Assembly (NCBI RefSeq): GCF_021533835.1
Contig: NZ_JAKFYQ010000003.1
Coordinates: 294,938 to 358,937, forward strand
Origin: Synechococcus sp. Nb3U1
GTDB taxonomy: Bacteria; Cyanobacteriota; Cyanobacteriia; Thermostichales; Thermostichaceae
Direction: 5' to 3'
Length of the DNA stretch: 64,000 bases
In this document: piece after piece, positions 54,440-62,541 of the stretch
Position numbering within the stretch: position 1 is the first letter of the stretch
Layout: each line of letters opens with the position of its first letter
Notes under the pieces: generated by a model
Told to the model about the DNA's origin: nothing
Databases searched by the model: none
What the model saw: the letters and a program-made list of their open reading frames with translations, nothing else
Position numbers and translations under genes: made by a program

Positions 54440-57400
54440 ATGTCTTTTGTAGAGGGTTTGGATCCCGCTTTGTTGGTACAGCTTCAGGCTGCCAACCAAA
54501 TTGTGCAGGAATTGGTGTTGCTGGCTTCCCAACCGCCTTCTGAAGCCGGTGAGTTGGAGCATCGCCTGCTGAAGCTGGCGGAAACTCTAGTGCAGCAGGT
54601 GGTCAGTCGCCTGGGGGCTGCCTCTGCCCGCATTTGGTTTTTCGACCCGCAGCAGGGGTGTTTTCAGTCGGTGGCTCATGCTGGCCTAGTGAGTCCGGCA
54701 CAAGAACAGGTACAGCGCATTTACCCCGATAGCAGCCCTTTGGGTCGTGTGGCGCAGCAGGGGTTGCCACTGTTGAGCAACCATCCGGCCCAAGAACCCT
54801 GGATGCCCGCCCCCGAGTGGGTGGAAGCCAATCACTTACGCAGCTTTGTCGCCTACCCGATCAATCGGGGTGAGGAGCGATTGGGGGCCTTGGCCCTATT
54901 TAGCCGTATCCCTTTGGATGGCAACTTTTTGGAGGTGGCGAAGTTTCTGTGTTCCTACACTGCTAGCGCCATCATCAACGCACAGCTGTTGGAGCGCAGC
55001 CAGCGGCAGGCGGCCCGAGAGGCTTTGTTAAACCGCATCACCAATACCGTTCATCGCTCGTTGCACTGGGATCAGATCGTAACCACGGCTCTGCAGGAGC
55101 TACAGCAAACTCTTTTGCCTTCCGGAATCAGGGGGCTGAGTCGCTGCTGTTTTTATAGCCTTAACTCCAACCACCAGACGATTCAAGTGACCCACGAGGC
55201 CCACAGTGCCAGGTTAACCTCTTCGCTGGGCCAAGTCTACCCCATGCAGGATTTTGGCCCTCTGTGTGAGCCGTTGCGCCAAGGGGAGGTGGTACAACTG
55301 GCTCTACCCCAGGAGCCAGGTCAGGCTCTCTTGCCGCCGGAGGGATTGGCCGCTTTTCAGGCTTTGGAAGCTCGCTCGGTGGTGTTGATCCCGGTGCAGT
55401 CGGTCGGCTCGGCGGGGGTGGAGTTTTTTGAAGCTGGGTCGGAGGATCTCCATCTAGGTGGGTCGGCCCCAGAGCCGGAGGGGATGATCGGCTTGCTGGG
55501 GGTATACATGACCACGCCCCACTCTTGGCAATCGGAGGAGATCGAGTTGTTGCGCTCGGTGGCCTATCAACTGGCGATCGCTCTAACTCGCTCCAGCTTG
55601 TTCAATCATGCCCATCAGCAGACGGAACGGTTGGCCCTGCTGCATTCGATCACCGCGGCGATTCGCTCCAGCTTGGAACCGACCACCCTTTTCCATGCCA
55701 TTACCCAGCAGATCGGGGCGGCTTTTCAGGCGGATGTCTGTACCCTGGCTCTCTGGCAGCCGGAAGAGGAGCTCTTGCACCCCGTCGGCATCTATGCGCC
55801 GCAGCTCACCCCGGCCCAATTGGAAGCCCTCCTACCAGGGATGGCTTTACTGGCGGGATCCCCAGAACACCCTTGGGTAGAGCCCGGGATCCCCCAGGCG
55901 TTGCCAGAAACCATCAAAGCCAAGTTGCGCTTGGGGGGCAGTTTGCTGATCCATTTGACAGAGCCTGTGGTTCTGCCGGATCCGAAGGCAGTACACTGCT
56001 TGGCGGATTTGGAGCCGCGGCGTCAGGGCAGTGGGCTGTTGTTGGTACCCCTCTTCGCGGCGGGAAACCCCGGTCTTGCTATGCAAGGTGCGGAGCACCA
56101 TGGGCAGGAACTTTTGGGGGGCATTGCCCTAATGCGGCATCCTCAACCGGGCTCCCTAATCCCTCCCCCTTGGCAGGCGGACGATCTGGAACTGGCGGAA
56201 GCGGTGGCCGAGCAGGCGGCTATGGCCATTGGTCAGGCACGCCTCTTAAAGCAAACCCAGCACCTCCTGGCACAAACCCGGCAGCAGGCGGAACAGGCTT
56301 CGTTGCTCAACCGCATGACCGACCGGATTCGTCATTCTTTAGATCTGGATGAAATTTTGCAGTCGGCGGTGGAGGAAGTGGGCCAAGCTCTGCGAGCTTG
56401 CCGGGCTCAATTTGTCTTTTTTGACCCTGCCCAGGAGACCGGCACGTTTCGTTATGCTTACGCCCGACCGGGTATTGATAGCTGGCAAGGCCGTTCCATT
56501 CCCATCCGTGCTAACCCGATTGCTCCCTACCTGGAGGCCCAGTCGGATCCCTTGGAAATTCGCATTTGGTCGGGGCTAGAAAGTTTCGACTGGGAGAGTC
56601 GCAGACGTTTTCAGGAGGCGGGGGTGAGAACGGTGATCTCCGCCAGTTTGCAACTGGGATCCGGCACATTTGGGGTACTGAGCGTGCATCGTTGTTATGC
56701 CGACTATCTTGCTACGCAAGGTGCGGAGCACCATCTTGCTACGCAAGGTGCGGAGCACCATGGCCAAGCTGGGGAGCAGCCTGCCTGCTTAGAGGATTGG
56801 TCAGATGCAGATCAAAGGCTATTGCGATTGGTGGCGGAGCAACTGATTTTGGCCATTACCCATTCCCGTCTCTACGAAAAAACCCAGCAACAGGCTCGCC
56901 GCGAGACCTTGCTGAATGAGTTGACCGCCCAGATTCGCACCTCCTTGGAACCGCGCCAGGTGTTGTACTCCATCGTCCGTTCTTTGGAGGCAGCTCTGCA
57001 GCTGGATGGGAGAGCACAGAGGGGGGGTGAACCCGGCCCACAGGGATCCCGTGACCGCTGTGAGATCATCCTTTACCGTTCGCAGCCCAGCGTGCGGCAG
57101 GACTGGGTCGAGCATTGCCACTCTTTTTTGCGCTGGATAGATACCCGCCCTCTGACGGATGGAACACCCTTTACAGAGGGGCTGGCCCAGATGCGGCAGC
57201 CGATTGTCTGGTCGGAGGGGATATTTGTGCGTGGTGCTCTGAGGAGGGAGGATCTCCTTCAGGAAATGCCGATCCCCTTTCATTCCTTTCGGGATCCACG
57301 GTTGGTGCTGCATACGCCCCAGCAGGGGCAAGCGGGGGATCGCTTTTTAGAGGCCCATCTGGAGTTTTGCCTGATGCACCCCGAGATTTACGAGCTGTTG

Positions 57401-59059
57401 CGGCGGGGGGAACCGTTTCTGCTCAAGGATGCCCAGCGGGATCCTATCTACCCGGATTTGGGCGAAGAGATGGCGGAGCGGCTGCGACACTTTTTCCAAG
57501 TATTGGCGATTCGCAGCATGGCCTTAATTCCGATTCGTCAGGAGGGAGAGTTGATCGGTACCATCGCCCTGATCGCCGCTCCTCAACCCCGGGAGTTTCG
57601 CCTGGAGGAGCTGTCTTTGGCGATGGCGGTGGCCGAACAGGCGGGGATCGCCCTCAAGCAGGCACAGCTCTACGAACAAACCCGCATCTCCGCCCAACGG
57701 GAAAGCCTCCTGCGCCAGATCGCCCAGCGCCTCAGCGCTACCTACGATCCCCATCAGGTGGTACAGATCGCGCTTGAGGGCATGGCCGATGCTTTGCAAA
57801 TCAGCCAGTGTGACTTTATCGCCCTACAGGATCCCCATGCTGCAGAGTTGCCCAGCCGTTTTGCCCAGAAAGATCGCCTACCCACTCCCTCAGAACCTCT
57901 GAAAGTTTTGCAGGAATATCGCCGTCAACCCGGGATCCCTTCCCATTTGGGGCAGCCGCTACCTTCTGATTTAAATTGGCTGCTTTGGATCAATTGTTAT
58001 GGCAGCCTCGATACCCTGCTGATTCAGGATGTCAACCAGTTCCCATTGCCTGTGCAAACCCGGCGTAATCTGCTGCAATCCGGGATCCGCTCGTTGCTAT
58101 GTGTGCCCATGACCACCGATGCTGACCAGATTGCCGGCGTACTCTGTGCCTTCACTCCACCAGAAGCAACGGATACCAGCGACACCCTCATGCGCTCGGA
58201 AGGGGCTGGCTTCTCCGAAAGCGATATGGATTTGGTCAAGGCGCTGGCGGATATTGCGGCGGTGGCTCTCCAACGGGCCTTGTTTTACGAACGGGTACGG
58301 CGGCAGGAGGCAACGGCGGCAGCCTTGCGGGGTCTAACGGAAGGGCGGGAGGCAGAAAGTCGTCGGTTGGCAGCCGATCTGCACGACCAAACCCTGGCAG
58401 ATCTGGGGGCCTTATCCCGGCAAATTCAGGAGCTTTCCTGCGATCCCACCGTTGGCCATTCCGGTCGGGATCAGTTACAAGTCATGAGTGCTCAACTGCG
58501 GGAGACTATCGCTGAGTTGCGCGGGATTGTCGAAGATTTACAACCGACAGCTATGCGGGCGTTTAACCTCGGCCCCGCCCTGCGTAGCCTCCTGGAACGT
58601 GCCGCCCAACGCTCGGCCTATCCCCTGGTGACCCGCTTTGATGATCGAGCCAATGGCCTGCTGTCACGCCTCAGCACCGCTTGCCAGAGCAGCATTTTTC
58701 GCATCGTACAAGAAGCCCTGAACAACATCGTCAAACATGCGAGGGCGCAGCGGATTGATGTCACCATCCAGCCGAGGGCTTTGGGAACGGGTACCCCCGT
58801 AAAAGATGATGGCGCCCTACCCTCCTTCACACCTCAGGATCTCTATACTCACTTGGAATTAAAGATCATCGATGATGGCCAGGGCATGCCGCAATTGGAT
58901 GACGAGACGGATCCCACCGAACCCCCGACCCGCGGACATGGATTACTCAACATGCGCTACCGAGCGGAATTGATCGGGGCGATGATTGCTTGGCGAAGCC
59001 GCCGCTTTGGCAGTGGTACTGTGGTGGAGTTGCTCGTACCTTTGCCGCCACGCCCTTGA
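54440..59059 (+). CDS. Multi-GAF sensor histidine kinase (NarL/DegS type)
   Basis: 1539 residues. Six GAF-like domains are joined by five near-identical linker helices at about residues 191 (REALLNRITNTVHRSL), 393 (RLALLHSITAAIRSSL), 617 (ASLLNRMTDRIRHSL), 819 (RETLLNELTAQIRTSL) and 1086 (RESLLRQIAQRLSATY). The HisKA_3 box is ESRRLAADLHDQTLADLGAL (about 1312), and the ATPase has IFRIVQEALNNIVKHA (about 1415), DDGQGMP and GHGLLNMRYRAELIGA. Some GAF domains carry inserts from a 27-bp repeat. No GAF shows the Cys-His pair needed for bilin attachment that I can identify. No membrane segment and no adjacent regulator: a cytosolic orphan sensor. Confidence 0.92.
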   Translation: MSFVEGLDPALLVQLQAANQIVQELVLLASQPPSEAGELEHRLLKLAETLVQQVVSRLGAASARIWFFDPQQGCFQSVAHAGLVSPAQEQVQRIYPDSSPLGRVAQQGLPLLSNHPAQEPWMPAPEWVEANHLRSFVAYPINRGEERLGALALFSRIPLDGNFLEVAKFLCSYTASAIINAQLLERSQRQAAREALLNRITNTVHRSLHWDQIVTTALQELQQTLLPSGIRGLSRCCFYSLNSNHQTIQVTHEAHSARLTSSLGQVYPMQDFGPLCEPLRQGEVVQLALPQEPGQALLPPEGLAAFQALEARSVVLIPVQSVGSAGVEFFEAGSEDLHLGGSAPEPEGMIGLLGVYMTTPHSWQSEEIELLRSVAYQLAIALTRSSLFNHAHQQTERLALLHSITAAIRSSLEPTTLFHAITQQIGAAFQADVCTLALWQPEEELLHPVGIYAPQLTPAQLEALLPGMALLAGSPEHPWVEPGIPQALPETIKAKLRLGGSLLIHLTEPVVLPDPKAVHCLADLEPRRQGSGLLLVPLFAAGNPGLAMQGAEHHGQELLGGIALMRHPQPGSLIPPPWQADDLELAEAVAEQAAMAIGQARLLKQTQHLLAQTRQQAEQASLLNRMTDRIRHSLDLDEILQSAVEEVGQALRACRAQFVFFDPAQETGTFRYAYARPGIDSWQGRSIPIRANPIAPYLEAQSDPLEIRIWSGLESFDWESRRRFQEAGVRTVISASLQLGSGTFGVLSVHRCYADYLATQGAEHHLATQGAEHHGQAGEQPACLEDWSDADQRLLRLVAEQLILAITHSRLYEKTQQQARRETLLNELTAQIRTSLEPRQVLYSIVRSLEAALQLDGRAQRGGEPGPQGSRDRCEIILYRSQPSVRQDWVEHCHSFLRWIDTRPLTDGTPFTEGLAQMRQPIVWSEGIFVRGALRREDLLQEMPIPFHSFRDPRLVLHTPQQGQAGDRFLEAHLEFCLMHPEIYELLRRGEPFLLKDAQRDPIYPDLGEEMAERLRHFFQVLAIRSMALIPIRQEGELIGTIALIAAPQPREFRLEELSLAMAVAEQAGIALKQAQLYEQTRISAQRESLLRQIAQRLSATYDPHQVVQIALEGMADALQISQCDFIALQDPHAAELPSRFAQKDRLPTPSEPLKVLQEYRRQPGIPSHLGQPLPSDLNWLLWINCYGSLDTLLIQDVNQFPLPVQTRRNLLQSGIRSLLCVPMTTDADQIAGVLCAFTPPEATDTSDTLMRSEGAGFSESDMDLVKALADIAAVALQRALFYERVRRQEATAAALRGLTEGREAESRRLAADLHDQTLADLGALSRQIQELSCDPTVGHSGRDQLQVMSAQLRETIAELRGIVEDLQPTAMRAFNLGPALRSLLERAAQRSAYPLVTRFDDRANGLLSRLSTACQSSIFRIVQEALNNIVKHARAQRIDVTIQPRALGTGTPVKDDGALPSFTPQDLYTHLELKIIDDGQGMPQLDDETDPTEPPTRGHGLLNMRYRAELIGAMIAWRSRRFGSGTVVELLVPLPPRP
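56075..56101 (+). repeat. 27-bp double-hairpin repeat in the kinase gene, single copy
   Basis: One unit consisting of CTTGC-TAT-GCAAG then GGTGC-GGA-GCACC and AT, that is, two adjacent small stem-loops. It is nine codons long and read as LAMQGAEHH at residues 546-554. It differs by one base from the two units at 56708-56761. Confidence 0.85.
56708..56761 (+). repeat. 27-bp double-hairpin repeat in the kinase gene, tandem pair
   Basis: Two identical units head to tail, each with stems CTTGC/GCAAG (loop TAC) and GGTGC/GCACC (loop GGA). They are read in the same frame as the copy at 56075 and give LATQGAEHH twice at residues 757-774, in a different GAF domain. Insertion has kept the frame because the unit is 27 bp. 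Confidence 0.9.
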
Positions 59060-59231
59060 GAGATTCAGAGGGATCCGATCCATCCTAGATTGCCCGACAC
59101 AGTAGCTGACGTATCATTCCCAATTCCAACATGATTTATAGTCATCTAAGCTCTGGGGATTCCTAGCCCGGTATGCCCCGAAGCAAGAACAACCTGCCAC
59201 CTATCAACGCTGGGCTGTGAGGAGAACATCT

Positions 59232-60296
59232 GTGACCTATCGTGTGACCTTGATCCCTGGGGATGGTATCGGCCCGGAAGTGGCCAAAGCGATGACCACC
59301 GTACTGGATGCGACGGGGATCCCGTTTGAATGGATCCCGGTGGATGCGGGAGTGGATGTGATCGAAAAATACGGCACTCCCTTGCCGCCGCAGGTGTTGG
59401 AGTCGATTCGAGAAACCAAGCTGGCGATCAAAGGCCCAATTGGCACCCCTGTGGGAACCGGCTTTCGTTCGGTGAATGTCGCCATTCGCAAAGAGCTGGA
59501 TCTATACGCTAACCTGCGCCCAGCCAAATCCATGATTGGCGTCAAAAGCCCGTTTCAAAATATCGACTTGGTGGTGGTGCGGGAAAACACCGAAGATCTC
59601 TACGCCGGTATTGAGTTTGAGCGCGGCAGTGCTGAGGCAGCCCAGGCGCGAGAACAGATGATGCAGCTGTCTGGCAAACCGATCCGGGAGGGATCCGCCA
59701 TTGGCATCAAACCTATCTCTGATTTCGGTAGCCGCCGCATTGTCCAATTTGCCTTCGACTATGCCCAACAGAATGGCCGCAAAAAAGTGACAGCGGTGCA
59801 TAAGGCCAACATTATGAAGTTCACGGATGGCTTGTTCCTGGAGGTAGCCCGTGATGTTTCCAAAGATTACCCCGATATTGAATTCGAAGACCGCATTGTG
59901 GACAACATGTGCATGCAGTTGATGCAGAAGCCAGAACTCTACGATGTATTGGTACTGACCAATCTCTACGGCGATATCATTTCCGATCTATGCGCGGGGA
60001 TGATCGGCGGGTTGGGGGTAGCCCCAGGGGCGAATATTGGCGATGGCATGGCGGTGTTCGAGGCCATTCATGGCTCAGCACCCAAGTATGCCGGACAAAA
60101 TAAGGTCAACCCGGTGGCGTTGATCCTGTCTGGGGTGATGATGTTGCGCTACCTGGGGGAACGGGAAGCGGCTGAGAAGGTGGAAGCAGCGGTTCAGACG
60201 GTGATTGCGGAAGGCAAGCGGGTCACCTACGATCTAGCCAAAGGGGATCCCGTCGGTACTCAACAGATGGCGGAAGCGATCGCAGAGCGGCTATAG
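59232..60296 (+). CDS. NAD-dependent isocitrate dehydrogenase family protein
   Basis: A 354-residue beta-decarboxylating dehydrogenase. It has [17 protein letters not shown], the substrate loop [35 protein letters not shown], the catalytic lysine in [17 protein letters not shown], the aspartates in [12 protein letters not shown] and [20 protein letters not shown]. The Ser/Asn-containing substrate loop points to isocitrate (mitochondrial IDH-like) rather than isopropylmalate. Homoisocitrate is an alternative. The GTG at 59232 has AGGAG 7 bases upstream, so it is preferred to GTG 59217. The cyanobacterial standard enzyme is a different, NADP-type protein. Confidence 0.88.
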   Translation: MTYRVTLIPGDGIGPEVAKAMTTVLDATGIPFEWIPVDAGVDVIEKYGTPLPPQVLESIRETKLAIKGPIGTPVGTGFRSVNVAIRKELDLYANLRPAKSMIGVKSPFQNIDLVVVRENTEDLYAGIEFERGSAEAAQAREQMMQLSGKPIREGSAIGIKPISDFGSRRIVQFAFDYAQQNGRKKVTAVHKANIMKFTDGLFLEVARDVSKDYPDIEFEDRIVDNMCMQLMQKPELYDVLVLTNLYGDIISDLCAGMIGGLGVAPGANIGDGMAVFEAIHGSAPKYAGQNKVNPVALILSGVMMLRYLGEREAAEKVEAAVQTVIAEGKRVTYDLAKGDPVGTQQMAEAIAERL

Positions 60297-60342
60297 GCAT
60301 GTTCACTGGTCTACTGGCTGAAGTCGGTAGCCCATACCATAC

Positions 60343-60393
60343 CACTAGCGAATCCGCCAGTTGGCGATCATCTTCGACCAAGAGGATATGCAT
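60343..60393 (-). pseudogene. Truncated 5' end of a response-regulator gene
   Basis: On the minus strand, an ATG at 60393 preceded by CTGGAG opens MHILLVEDDRQLADSL, the hallmark first strand and acidic pair of an OmpR-type receiver domain. After about 17 codons the similarity ends and the frame continues antisense into the 3' end of the isocitrate dehydrogenase gene. The rest of the regulator is missing. It probably marks an old deletion or rearrangement end point. Confidence 0.55.
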
Positions 60394-60407
60394 GGCTCCA
60401 GCTCAAA

Positions 60408-60435
60408 TCTAAGATATAAAGTCTAAGATATAAAG
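60408..60435. repeat. 14-bp perfect tandem duplication
   Basis: TCTAAGATATAAAG occurs twice head to tail, just upstream (on the minus strand) of the truncated regulator start. It could have belonged to the promoter of that lost gene. Confidence 0.75.
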
Positions 60436-60513
60436 CAAGTTAAGCCAAAATGCTCCACAGAACTGAGTGTAAGTCTACACCTCAGGGATTCCATCTTTAT
60501 TGATTGATCTTGA

Positions 60514-61950
60514 CTATCTGGATAACCTGGAGAATAAATACACTCCATCCTGGCGATAGAGAAGTTGAAACTGTTCTTCCCGCTGGAGTTCCCTAACCAA
60601 AGCATTAGAAAACGCTACACTGCTTCGCCAGCCTGGAAAACGACTATTCAACAAAACATAGTCAAAGGGATCCCATTGGATTGAGGCAGGCTCCTGAGAT
60701 AATTTACTCTCATCGGTAAAATAGATAACTGAGCGATGGCTAAGATGTGGAGTTAGCTCATGGGTTGTTAACACTCCCCCTTTAGAAGCAACCTTAGAAA
60801 TGGCCTGTCGAGTTGCCTGCCAAGTTTCTAAAGAGTTGAGATAGACGGATCCAAAAAAACCATATTTCCCCAAAACCAAAAAAGCCAATAGTGACCATGT
60901 TAAACCTATTTTTATAAAGCGGATTTTGAACGAAACTGTCCTCAGATTTTCGATGACTGCTAAGATTAAAAAGGGAATAATGGGCAGAACATAATGGTGA
61001 ACTAGATCTCGATAGGCGGGATTGCTAGACAAGATATTAAGAATCAATGCAGGCAATGCCGGAAACAAGGGATCCCAATGTCGCCAAGAAAGGCCCCAAA
61101 TTAAGGGCAAAATTAGCAAGAATACATAAAACAACGTGTCAACAGAAACCAGACGACTCACTATGAGCATTGGCTTAAAAAATAGGTTCTGAACGACCTC
61201 AACCACTGAGTTACCGAGATAACTATAGTGAGAGATGGCTGCCGGAGCACTACCACTAAATTGAGGAATAATCCAGAACACAGTAATGACAAACCACACC
61301 GATCCCAGCAGCACAGCCATCCAACCGACCATTTGACCTCTCTCTTGCCAGAAATCCTCAACTCGACGATGTTCCCAAATCAATATCCAGATCCCCAGGG
61401 CAATGACCGTCAAGGATAAGACAGCTTTGCAACTGAGGATCCCGACCAGGTATAGGCAGAACACTCGCACTTGGCCAGCTCGTACAGCCAATACGGCTGC
61501 CAACATCAGGGGAACAGCCAAGACCTCTGGATGAAAGTCAAAAAGGTTGGCGTTGAAAATGGCTGGATAAACCAAGTAAGCCCCTGCAATGAACAGAGCT
61601 TTCCTGTGACTTATAGTTGCTTGCAAGGCAAGGTGGTAGGTTGGTAGTGCCCCCAGAGCCAGTGCTAAGGCTTGGATCCCAAACAGCCAGTAGACAGAGG
61701 GAAAAATCCGATAAAGCAAGCTGATGGGATAAAGAATAAAGGCAGCATGATCTCCAAGTATATGAATACCTCGAATGGTGGAAAAAGGGAATTCTCCACG
61801 ACTGATCAGATAAATAGATTGATCGAAAATGCCAAGATCATAGCCCCCAGACTGAAACAAGTGATGTCGAACTACACTACAACCAAAAAGGATGATGCAG
61901 GCGCAGGCTATCATCAGGTTCAATGATCGTTTTGAAGAGTCGTCTTTCAT
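60514..61950 (-). CDS. DUF2079 polytopic membrane protein
   Basis: 478 residues with about ten membrane segments. The first periplasmic loop has FQSGGYDLGIFDQSIYLISR and GIHILGDHAAFILYPISLLY, typical of DUF2079, a family with the general plan of GT-C glycosyltransferases (an Asp/His-bearing loop after helix 1). Substrate unknown. The C-terminal soluble part (VLTTHELTPHLSHRSVIYFT) is shared with family members. Codon use is AT-richer than the neighbourhood, although several GGATCC sites are present. Confidence 0.85.
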   Translation of the reverse strand: MKDDSSKRSLNLMIACACIILFGCSVVRHHLFQSGGYDLGIFDQSIYLISRGEFPFSTIRGIHILGDHAAFILYPISLLYRIFPSVYWLFGIQALALALGALPTYHLALQATISHRKALFIAGAYLVYPAIFNANLFDFHPEVLAVPLMLAAVLAVRAGQVRVFCLYLVGILSCKAVLSLTVIALGIWILIWEHRRVEDFWQERGQMVGWMAVLLGSVWFVITVFWIIPQFSGSAPAAISHYSYLGNSVVEVVQNLFFKPMLIVSRLVSVDTLFYVFLLILPLIWGLSWRHWDPLFPALPALILNILSSNPAYRDLVHHYVLPIIPFLILAVIENLRTVSFKIRFIKIGLTWSLLAFLVLGKYGFFGSVYLNSLETWQATRQAISKVASKGGVLTTHELTPHLSHRSVIYFTDESKLSQEPASIQWDPFDYVLLNSRFPGWRSSVAFSNALVRELQREEQFQLLYRQDGVYLFSRLSR

Positions 61951-62022
61951 GAAACTCAGAGATGTTTAGCTTCAGCTAGGGTGACGATACCCTAAGTGGG
62001 GATCCCTTTTCGTTGCCAGAAA

Positions 62023-62259
62023 TCACCTTGGCAGGCTCCCATCGGCAGAGCCTGGACAACAATTCCTCTCCTCCTGCAACATATCCAGGATTTGCTCCGA
62101 GCGGGGGTCTCCAGCACCATGTCCCGTACAACCACTGACCCGATGAGGTCTGAGGGCGACTAGGGCTTGCTGGGTATGAGCCGCTGGTACCACGGCAATT
62201 AGCTTCTCTTCATGGGCTAGGTAGAGGTAGCGGAGGGATCCTAGGAATCCGCTAGGCAA
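62023..62259 (-). CDS. Small open reading frame of unknown status
   Basis: 78 codons from a TTG start. The reading (LRYLYLAHEEKLIAVVPAAH, LVALRPHRVSGCTGHGAGDP, RSEQILDMLQEER) looks protein-like rather than random, but I recognise no family. A stop lies just upstream in the same frame, so it is not simply continuous with the coding relic at 62325-62438. It could be a gene remnant. The whole 61951-62541 spacer otherwise contains only that relic. Confidence 0.3.
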   Translation of the reverse strand: MPSGFLGSLRYLYLAHEEKLIAVVPAAHTQQALVALRPHRVSGCTGHGAGDPRSEQILDMLQEERNCCPGSADGSLPR

Positions 62260-62324
62260 TCGGAGTAGGTGGCTAGATCAGGCAGGATCCTCACCATTTT
62301 GACTTGTGTTATACGAGTTGCACT

Positions 62325-62438
62325 TACAGCCTTTTCCAGCGTTATCTGATACAGCAGATTCAGGTCAATCCCTTGCTCTATAAGTTTTTTGTCTAACTCA
62401 AGGGCCTGCGTAAGGCCGGAAAAGGCTCTATTTATCTC
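62325..62438 (-). repeat. Dispersed coding relic, copy B
   Basis: Minus-strand counterpart of 33441-33553. Here the frame is intact across the repeat (AFSGLTQALELDKKLIEQGI, DLNLLYQITLEKAV) and runs on to SATRITQVKMVRILPDLATY before a stop, but a stop lies immediately upstream and no start codon is present. It therefore looks like the internal or C-terminal remnant of a protein gene. Confidence 0.7.
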
Positions 62439-62541
62439 TCATTCAGCAAGACTTAAGCTCGTACTCATTCTCGACTTGTTTTAGCAACATAAAATTATCG
62501 ATCGGCAAGGTGATCTTTCCTGCCCTAACGTGAGACCTTAC

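Noticed and set aside
55525..56352. 275-codon open frame inside the kinase gene
   Set aside because: It is an out-of-frame shadow of the GAF region, Gly/Ser/Arg-rich and without a domain.
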